64,000 nucleotides of DNA from Uliginosibacterium paludis (GTDB lineage: Bacteria; Pseudomonadota; Gammaproteobacteria; Burkholderiales; Rhodocyclaceae). The position numbers and the translations under genes were made by a program. The notes under the pieces are model-generated. The model was not told the origin of the DNA. It did no database searches and was given only the letters and a program-made list of their open reading frames with translations. The stretch is taken from NCBI RefSeq assembly GCF_039631355.1, contig NZ_JBDIVF010000010.1, forward strand, positions 43,082 through 107,081, given 5' to 3'. Shown one piece after another: positions 16,956-22,180 of this stretch. Every line of letters begins with the position of its first letter. Position 1 is the first letter of the stretch.

Positions 16956-17050
16956 GTCGGAAAAGCGAAGCGCCTTCCGACTTCCGGAGTGTTCCGCCTC
17001 GGTAGTTTTTGTACCGCCAAGCGTCGGAAAGCGCCCGCGGCTTTTCCGAC
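16956..17050. repeat. two REP-like palindromes in head-to-head arrangement
   Basis: 16956-16981 and 17023-17050 are both GTCGGAAA...TTCCGAC hairpins with purine-rich GCG centres, 41 bases apart, one reading AAGCGAAGCGCC and the other AAGCGCCCGCGGC. Such palindromes are the form of REP elements found dispersed between genes of many proteobacteria. The minus-strand open frame across them is a repeat artefact. They lie in a 299-bp gap before the lipoprotein gene. Confidence 0.6.
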
Positions 17051-17158
17051 CTCTGCCCTGAGAAGCATACCGCAGGCTAACTCATCATCCCACCGGACCC
17101 GCGTGAAAATCAGCGTAGGTCGCTGCATTCAAACGTTGGTCAACTCAAAGGAAGAATC

Positions 17159-17572
17159 ATGAAACTTGGTACTTGCGTTGATATCGTCACCGCTCTTGTC
17201 GCGGCCGCTTTGCTGGTTGGCTGCGCTTCGGCACCAACGCAGGAGGAAATATCGCGTGCCGACTACGGGCAGCCAATGTCGCAACAGGAATGCCTGTCGA
17301 TCTCGGAGGCTGCAATAGCCAATCAACTCAAAGATCCGAGCTCTGCGCAGTTTCGTAACGAGCCCCCTTGCTACACCGGTTGGGTGAGTTCAGTTCCGCT
17401 CATGGGACTGAGGGCTGCGTTCGGCTATGTGCAAAGGGGCGAGGTAAACGGCAAGAACTCATTTGGCGGGTATGTAGGGTTCCGTCCGTACCTGGTTCTT
17501 ATTAAAAATGGTGTCGTCGTACGTAGTTGCATCACTGACCCTAATGGCGTTTGCATTCCAAGCGGGCAGTAG
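17159..17572 (+). CDS. small lipoprotein, unknown function
   Basis: 137 residues with a typical lipoprotein signal: MKLGTC, a hydrophobic stretch, and the lipobox LVGC with Cys at residue 21. Start at ATG 17159 after AAAGGAAG. The mature part has LKDPSSAQFR, GEVNGKNSFGGYVGFRPY and ends with a CITDPNGVCIP loop containing two Cys, a layout seen in small conserved lipoproteins of unknown role. As part of prophage cargo it may be a lysogenic conversion protein at the outer membrane (inference). Confidence 0.75.
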   Translation: MKLGTCVDIVTALVAAALLVGCASAPTQEEISRADYGQPMSQQECLSISEAAIANQLKDPSSAQFRNEPPCYTGWVSSVPLMGLRAAFGYVQRGEVNGKNSFGGYVGFRPYLVLIKNGVVVRSCITDPNGVCIPSGQ

Positions 17573-17779
17573 GCTTACGTGTTCGCGCGGAGTGGCCCAA
17601 CATGACGCTCAACCTCACTCCCTTCGATCGCTGGCCCTAGGACGCTGCGTGATAAGTCCGCGCAGCGCTGGTTAGCACTGCGTTGAATATCGGCCTTCCA
17701 AAAGTCTGACTTTCTGCAACGGGTCGTTACGAGCCAGCGAACTGTCATCAAAAGTTGGCGATGCTTGCAGCCTGAAGGT

Positions 17780-18304
17780 TCAAGACCCCCTTTTCCACCG
17801 CCTCAGTATCTCCGGCAGCTCTGCATTGACCTTTTCCACCATAGGCTCAATGCGTGCGGCGATGGAATAAGGGATGAAGAATTGAGCGAGCAGGATGAAG
17901 AAGGCAACGGCGAGCAGCACTGAAACCAGTGTCAGCAAATACGCCGCGGGCAGAGACGTGTGCATCACGATGAAGATCGCAAGCAGGCAAACGCCCAGGC
18001 TCATCAGGATCAAGCCGGTGACTTTCGGCACCCAGTGATCCAGTCGGAGGGTGAAGTGGTCCTCGACGAACTCCATCTCGTCTTTCCAGATCTTGGAGAG
18101 TGATCTGGCGGTAACGTCTTCCTTCATCAAGCGGATCAGCGCAACACGCGCCGGGGCGGAAGCCCACATGCCGGTTGCCTTGTAGAACTCCGCCTCGTCG
18201 ATATACACCGGCGGCGCGGGCAGCTCGCTCGCAACACAATGAAGCGTGGCTTTGCCTTTGACCACCACGCCGATATTTCGCCTGAACTCGAACCTGTCTC
18301 CCAT
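17780..18304 (-). CDS. two-helix membrane protein beside the repressor
   Basis: 174 residues if started at the ATG with its complement at 18302-18304, preceded by AGGA; an ATG two codons upstream is also possible. A soluble N-terminal half is followed by two closely spaced transmembrane helices (about 104-124 and 128-150: VTGLILMSLGVCLLAIFIVM, AYLLTLVSVLLAVAFFILLA). Function unknown. It is on the repressor strand, downstream of the repressor terminator, so it may be expressed in the lysogen. Superinfection exclusion is a possible role by analogy with membrane proteins at this position. Confidence 0.65.
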   Translation of the reverse strand: MGDRFEFRRNIGVVVKGKATLHCVASELPAPPVYIDEAEFYKATGMWASAPARVALIRLMKEDVTARSLSKIWKDEMEFVEDHFTLRLDHWVPKVTGLILMSLGVCLLAIFIVMHTSLPAAYLLTLVSVLLAVAFFILLAQFFIPYSIAARIEPMVEKVNAELPEILRRWKRGS

Positions 18305-18336
18305 GCTCATTCCTACACGCGCTGATTGAAAAAAAC

Positions 18337-18366
18337 AGAGCCGCGCAGCAAACACTGCGCGGCTCT
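18337..18366 (-). terminator. rho-independent terminator of the repressor transcript
   Basis: Perfect 12-bp stem (18337-18348 with 18355-18366) and a six-base loop. On the minus strand it is followed by G and seven T, so it ends transcription coming from the repressor gene at 18446-18847. Confidence 0.8.
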
Positions 18367-18445
18367 TTCAGACGTCATTGTATGGCTTTGGCATAAGGCG
18401 GGCACCCCGCCCCACGATCCTCGATCTCTGCGAAACGACGCGGAC

Positions 18446-18847
18446 TCAGCGTTTGCGCTTCCCGCCCACGTTGAGCTCACCGATGGTGACAGGTCCGTCG
18501 ATACGGGCACCCACGTTGCCGTGCACGATAAAAGAATCCCCGGAGGTTTGCCCGGTCAGTAAGGCGGCAAGCGCTGCTTTGCGGACGGCCTCCGGCGCTG
18601 CGCGATAGGCCGCCAGCATCTCAGCCTCATTGGCTTCAACGATACCGACCGCGTGCTTGCCTGTTAGGACGTACAACACGTCGCCTCCAGCATCGGCCAG
18701 CTTAGCCAGGAACTCAGACTTGGGTTGCGTCTCCCCCGACTCGTAAGCGCAATAGGAGCGCTTTGAGGTTCCACAACGCATGGCCATCTCATCTTGCGTG
18801 AGCCCCATTTGCTCGCGCTCGGATTTTAGGCGGTCCCAGAGATGCAT
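18446..18847 (-). CDS. XRE-family prophage repressor
   Basis: 133 residues beginning MHLWDRLKSEREQMGLTQ. Residues 5-60 are a helix-turn-helix of the XRE/Cro-CI type (LTQDEMAMRCGTSKRSYCAYESGETQP). The rest is short and has no LexA-like Ser-Lys protease site, so control is probably by an antirepressor rather than RecA cleavage; an antirepressor gene is present at 19131. Divergent from the early genes, with a palindromic operator between. This is the best candidate for the lysogeny repressor. Confidence 0.85.
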   Translation of the reverse strand: MHLWDRLKSEREQMGLTQDEMAMRCGTSKRSYCAYESGETQPKSEFLAKLADAGGDVLYVLTGKHAVGIVEANEAEMLAAYRAAPEAVRKAALAALLTGQTSGDSFIVHGNVGARIDGPVTIGELNVGGKRKR

Positions 18848-18849
18848 TT

Positions 18850-18891
18850 TTCTGCAATTCCTTGTTGACTTGTTGCAGCTTTCTGCAACAA
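18850..18891. promoter_or_regulatory. operator region of the lysogeny switch
   Basis: Between the divergent repressor and RHH genes lies a perfect 9-bp inverted repeat, TTGTTGCAG at 18870-18878 and CTGCAACAA at 18883-18891, with a 4-base spacer. A further half-site TTCTGCAA at 18850-18857 sits next to the repressor start. TTGACT at 18865-18870 could be a -35 element for the rightward promoter. The repeat is the likely binding site of the XRE repressor and/or the RHH protein. Confidence 0.7.
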
Positions 18892-18927
18892 TTCGGTTGT
18901 GTCTTTTACTGCATCTCATCGTACCCC

Positions 18928-19134
18928 ATGAAAAACACCGCCGTACAAGCGCCGCGCAGCCGCACGCCAAGAGGAACTGGCGAAGCGGGGCGAATCAATC
19001 TCTCTCTGCTACCGAATGAGCGGGCAGAACTTCAAAAACGAGCAGATGCAGACGGGCGCACCCTCAGTGCCATGGCACGCGTCCTGGTGCTCCGCGCATT
19101 CTCGGATTCCACCACTCAAGGAGAGCAATCTTGA
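18928..19134 (+). CDS. small ribbon-helix-helix (Arc-like) regulator
   Basis: 68 residues from ATG 18928. After a basic N-terminus, GRINLSLLPNERAELQKRADADGRTLSAMARVLVLRAF has the beta-strand plus two-helix layout of RHH DNA-binding proteins (region at about 22-59). It is first in the rightward operon, the position taken by Cro or Cox in other temperate phages, so it probably works against the repressor. The stop overlaps the TTG start of the antirepressor. Confidence 0.7.
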   Translation: MKNTAVQAPRSRTPRGTGEAGRINLSLLPNERAELQKRADADGRTLSAMARVLVLRAFSDSTTQGEQS

Positions 19135-19691
19135 AACACCTTACGATTTCCATTGAATACGCTGGACTGTCCCTACCTGTAATCAAGAACGAGCGTGGAA
19201 CCGAGCTGGTACCGCTCAAACCCGTTTCTGACTCATTCGGACTTCATTGGCCGAGCCAGTTTTCTCGAATGAAGGAAGACTGGACTGCGCGCTTTCTTGG
19301 TGTCTGCATTCAGGATATCCAGAACGCAGGTGACCAGAAGCGCGAGATGGTGTGCATCCGCCTGGACCGTGTTGCGGCCTATCTGATGAGCCTCAATCCG
19401 ATCAAGATCCGAGCGGCAGGCAACACCACCGGCGCCGACTTCCTAGAAGCGCGCCTCAATGAGTGGGCCGACGCACTGCACGACTACGAAACCCTCGGGG
19501 CCGCGGTGAATGAGCGCCACATCGCCGGCCAGGCCACGCTCCGCGCGGCGAACGCCGCCCTCAAGCTGATCCGCGCCAAGGCGGCAACGGTGTCGAAGGC
19601 CGATCGCGGTTTGATCGACGGGCTGCTGCAGAACCTGTCCCGCGAGAACGGCATTCCCTACCAGCCCGATCTGGTGCCCAGCGCTGAGTGA
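19131..19691 (+). CDS. phage antirepressor (P22_AR_N-type)
   Basis: 186 residues with a TTG start at 19131, strongly supported by AAGGAGAG just upstream and overlap with the RHH stop. N-terminal LPVIKNERGTELVPLKPVSDSFGLHWPSQ and later LDRVAAYLMSLNPIKIR are signatures of the phage antirepressor N-terminal domain. The C-terminus is a helical region rather than an ANT domain. It would inactivate the repressor by binding and so trigger induction (family knowledge). Confidence 0.85.
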   Translation: MKHLTISIEYAGLSLPVIKNERGTELVPLKPVSDSFGLHWPSQFSRMKEDWTARFLGVCIQDIQNAGDQKREMVCIRLDRVAAYLMSLNPIKIRAAGNTTGADFLEARLNEWADALHDYETLGAAVNERHIAGQATLRAANAALKLIRAKAATVSKADRGLIDGLLQNLSRENGIPYQPDLVPSAE

Positions 19692-19711
19692 TGATCTGAA
19701 AGGTACGCGCA

Positions 19712-20302
19712 ATGAAATCGAGCGTCATGTGTCCCGGCTCACAAAGCCTGATCGCCAGCCTACGCGCCGCCGTCACCACCTGGCGCCAGCGCAACAACTG
19801 GAGCCGTGAAACGGTGATCGCCGAGATCGTCGGCGTGCACAAGCGCATCGGCGCCGAGGCGGCCAGCGGCATTCAGTTCGAGGAAGGGGGCGACGCCTTC
19901 AACCGCATGCGCGCCAATGCCGAGCGCGTCTGGCGCTGGCTGGATGATGAGACGAAAGACACGAACCTGCTGCCGGCGAACTTCATCCGCAGCCTCATCG
20001 TGGCGCTGCCGCTCGATCTGCGTCTGCAGGTGATGGATGCGCTGCTGATGGGCACGGGCCTGCATGCCGATGTGCTGAGCGACGCGCAGAGTGATGCGAG
20101 CCTGCCCCAGCACCTGCGGCGCATCAGCAAGGAGTGCGGTGAGGCTGCGGCGAGCATTGCCCAGGTGCTGGACAAGGGCGACGCCACCGATCTGGCCAAT
20201 GCCGACCGCGAGCTCGCCGAAGCGGCCGAGGCGATCGAATCTGCCCGCAATGAGATTGGCCGCCGGCGCACGGTTGCGGCTGCTTCCGCTTCTGCCGCGT
20301 AG
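19712..20302 (+). CDS. phage early protein, YdaT/CII-like family
   Basis: 196 residues. WRQRNNWSRETVIAEIVGVH, GIQFEEGGDAFNRMRANAERVWRWLDD and LLPANFIRSLIVALPLDLR resemble the YdaT-like (toxin YdaT family) phage proteins found next to repressor/Cro genes in lambdoid and related prophages. The exact biochemical role is uncertain; some relatives act as early regulators. Helical, without membrane segments. In the early operon between the antirepressor and the Ogr-like activator. Confidence 0.55.
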   Translation: MKSSVMCPGSQSLIASLRAAVTTWRQRNNWSRETVIAEIVGVHKRIGAEAASGIQFEEGGDAFNRMRANAERVWRWLDDETKDTNLLPANFIRSLIVALPLDLRLQVMDALLMGTGLHADVLSDAQSDASLPQHLRRISKECGEAAASIAQVLDKGDATDLANADRELAEAAEAIESARNEIGRRRTVAAASASAA

Positions 20303-20310
20303 GAGGCGAC

Positions 20311-20667
20311 ATGGCTATCCAGACCAGCGTGCTTCGCCACACCTCGATCCCCTGCCCGCTCTGCGGCTCGATCCTCACCGTGCGCACCTCGCGCCAGCTC
20401 ACCGAGGTGCTGCGCGAGGAGTATGTGGATTGCAGCAACCACTTGTGCCCGGGCCGATTCAAGGTGAGCCGCGAGATCGTGGCGAGCCTCTTCGAAGGCA
20501 GTTATGACCACGGCCTGAAGCTGCCGCAGAGCCTGCGCAAGCAGGCCCTCGCCCCGACGCCGGCGCCGGACCCGAACCAGCTCCAGCTGCCGGGGCTGGA
20601 CCCGGAGCCGCCGCCCGATCTGAGCTGCTACGGCAGCCCGCCCGGCCGCCAGGCCCGCGCGACCTGA
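20311..20667 (+). CDS. ogr: Ogr/Delta-like zinc-finger late transcription activator
   Basis: 118 residues. CPLCGSILTVRTSRQLTEVLR and then C-x4-C (DCSNHLCPGRF) match the P2 Ogr/P4 Delta family, where a single zinc finger with Cys-x2-Cys...Cys-x4-Cys binds dyads at -55 of late promoters and contacts RNA polymerase alpha. P2 Ogr is 72 residues; this one has a Pro-rich C-terminal extension of about 40. Two matching dyads exist in this prophage (2144 and 6679). Location in the early operon would couple early expression to tail genes. Confidence 0.85.
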   Translation: MAIQTSVLRHTSIPCPLCGSILTVRTSRQLTEVLREEYVDCSNHLCPGRFKVSREIVASLFEGSYDHGLKLPQSLRKQALAPTPAPDPNQLQLPGLDPEPPPDLSCYGSPPGRQARAT

Positions 20668-20783
20668 TCCCCCGCTAACCCTTCGCTCGACCCACCCGAC
20701 ATGCCTGTTTCAGCAGGCGTGCGGGACCTTTTACGCCCGAATTCCCGACCACCACCACCCACCACGCAACCTGGAGCACCACC

Positions 20784-21311
20784 ATGAACCGTGAAATCAC
20801 CCAGATCATCGAGGCGGCGGATGCCGTGAAGGCCACCGTCGAGGGCGTCGCCAATGTGGGCGACAGCGCCGCCTCCAGCGCGCTGATCGGCGCACTCGAC
20901 ACGCTCGATGCCGCCACCGAGGCGCTGCGCCGGGCGCCCCGCATGCCGGCCGTCAATGGCCTGTGGGAGCGGCGGATCACTGTCGAGGCCATGTACTGGC
21001 CTGCCGTCTATTTCGACGCGCAGTTCAATGGCGAGGCGCTCGCCGAGCTGGTCGAAACGCTGGACGATCACGGCACCACCGGCGTGCCGCGCGCCGTGAC
21101 TGCCGCCACCGCCGAGAAGATCCGCCGCAATGAGTACGAGGGCCTGATCGCGGTCGTGACCATGTACCGCAATGAATCGAGCCGCTGGTCTGGCGTGATC
21201 ACCGCGGAAGACTTCGAAACGCTGGCCCTGCGGGCCATCGAGTGGGGCGACGCGGTGCTCCACCGCCATCAGGCCAGGAAGGCTCCGCTCAGCCTGGTGA
21301 AGGCAGCCTGA
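20784..21311 (+). CDS. hypothetical phage early protein
   Basis: 175 residues starting at ATG 20784 after CTGGAGCACCACC. The N-terminal half is Ala-rich and helical; the C-terminal half contains WERRITVEAMYWPAVYFD and SRWSGVITAEDFETLALRAI. No family recognised and no membrane segment. Part of a row of small early genes between ogr and the replication gene. The 116-bp leader (20668-20783) contains a small hairpin GCCTG-N6-CAGGC. Confidence 0.6.
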   Translation: MNREITQIIEAADAVKATVEGVANVGDSAASSALIGALDTLDAATEALRRAPRMPAVNGLWERRITVEAMYWPAVYFDAQFNGEALAELVETLDDHGTTGVPRAVTAATAEKIRRNEYEGLIAVVTMYRNESSRWSGVITAEDFETLALRAIEWGDAVLHRHQARKAPLSLVKAA

Positions 21312-21313
21312 GC

Positions 21314-21541
21314 ATGGCCACCCGCGAACCTACCGACGCGATGCGCGCCCAGCTGCGAATCCACCTCGCCTACCTCGCGGATGTGCAGGGCTGGACGAAG
21401 GCCCAGCGCATCGAGCTCGTCGCCGACTACCAGCAGGCGATGCAGACGGAGGAAGGCTTCGCGGTCATCGAGGCCCACCTCGCCAGCGTCACCCCGCATC
21501 AATCCGCTTTCCTCGCCAAGATCGGAAGGACAACAGCATGA
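21314..21541 (+). CDS. small hypothetical phage protein
   Basis: 75 residues from ATG 21314, two bases after the preceding stop. Helical, with RIHLAYLADVQGWTKAQRIELVADYQQAM. No family recognised. Overlaps the next small frame by four bases (ATGA), consistent with a coupled early operon. Confidence 0.6.
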   Translation: MATREPTDAMRAQLRIHLAYLADVQGWTKAQRIELVADYQQAMQTEEGFAVIEAHLASVTPHQSAFLAKIGRTTA

Positions 21542-21612
21542 ACACCCGGAACACCTCGCACGTCGTCACAGACCTCAGCGGCCGCGCGCTCAAGCTGGTG
21601 GGGGTGCTGTGA
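21538..21612 (+). CDS. possible 24-residue peptide
   Basis: ATG 21538 opens a 24-codon frame (MNTRNTSHVVTDLSGRALKL then VGVL) that overlaps both neighbours by their ATG/TGA codons. AAGGACAAC upstream could serve as a ribosome site. It may be a real coupled peptide or only a spacer. Confidence 0.35.
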   Translation: MNTRNTSHVVTDLSGRALKLVGVL

Positions 21613-21806
21613 TGGCCCGCCCCGCCACCGGCCCCTATCGCGCCGGGATATTCCACCAGTCCGACTACCGCCGCTGCGACAAATGCAAGGTACCCACCCT
21701 GCGTATCCAGGGCGACTACGTCGAAACCTCCCGCACAACCATGATTTGGTGCTGCCCCAAGTGCGTGCAGCGCCTCACCGCCTCCGGCCTGCGCCTGGCG
21801 GTTTGA
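21612..21806 (+). CDS. small zinc-ribbon phage protein
   Basis: 64 residues from ATG 21612. CDKCK (about 23-27) and CCPKC (about 47-51) form two C-x2-C knuckles, a probable zinc ribbon. Otherwise basic and soluble. Function unknown; possibly nucleic-acid binding. The start overlaps the previous stop. Confidence 0.65.
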   Translation: MARPATGPYRAGIFHQSDYRRCDKCKVPTLRIQGDYVETSRTTMIWCCPKCVQRLTASGLRLAV

Positions 21807-21817
21807 AGGAGACTGTT

Positions 21818-22078
21818 ATGGCCCCCCGCATCACCCCCGGCCCCTGGAAGGCCGTCGCCTACATCGACCCGGCGGAGCTCATCAAAGGCCCGGACGGTCA
21901 GGTGCTCGCCATGCGGCAAGACGACGCCACCACGGCAGACATGACTCTGATGGCTGCCGCGCCGGAGCTGCTCGCAGCCCTCACCGCCCTGGTCGAAGAG
22001 GCCCAGCCGCTGGGCCTCCAACGCCGCCCCTACAAGACCGCCCTCTCTCTGGTCCTGAAACTGGAGAACGCGGCATGA
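21818..22078 (+). CDS. small phage protein with LMAAAPELLAAL motif
   Basis: 86 residues from ATG 21818 with GAAGGAGA upstream. GPWKA near the start and TLMAAAPELLAALTALVEEA are a pattern very common in small early proteins of temperate phages (ITPGPW...AAAPELL). No function is known to me. Confidence 0.65.
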   Translation: MAPRITPGPWKAVAYIDPAELIKGPDGQVLAMRQDDATTADMTLMAAAPELLAALTALVEEAQPLGLQRRPYKTALSLVLKLENAA

Positions 22079-22168
22079 CTTCCGCCCACCCCGGCCCAGC
22101 TGCGCCCGAGAGAGGCCTGGCAGGCGGACGTCGGCAAACAGCATGCCCGCAACGAAGACCAGAACTGA
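22079..22168 (+). pseudogene. possible frameshifted remnant of a small phage gene
   Basis: Directly after the preceding stop, the same frame stays open and reads TPAQLRPREAWQADVGKQ then HARNEDQN to a TGA at 22166-22168, a composition typical of small phage proteins, but it has no start codon. An ATG at 22075 is one base out of frame. A single-base change would restore a 30-residue protein. Weak evidence. Confidence 0.3.
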
Positions 22169-22180
22169 GTGACAACAAAG

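Noticed and set aside
16919..17128. 69-codon minus-strand frame over the REP palindromes
   Set aside because: Translation of palindromic repeats gives a typical artefact sequence.
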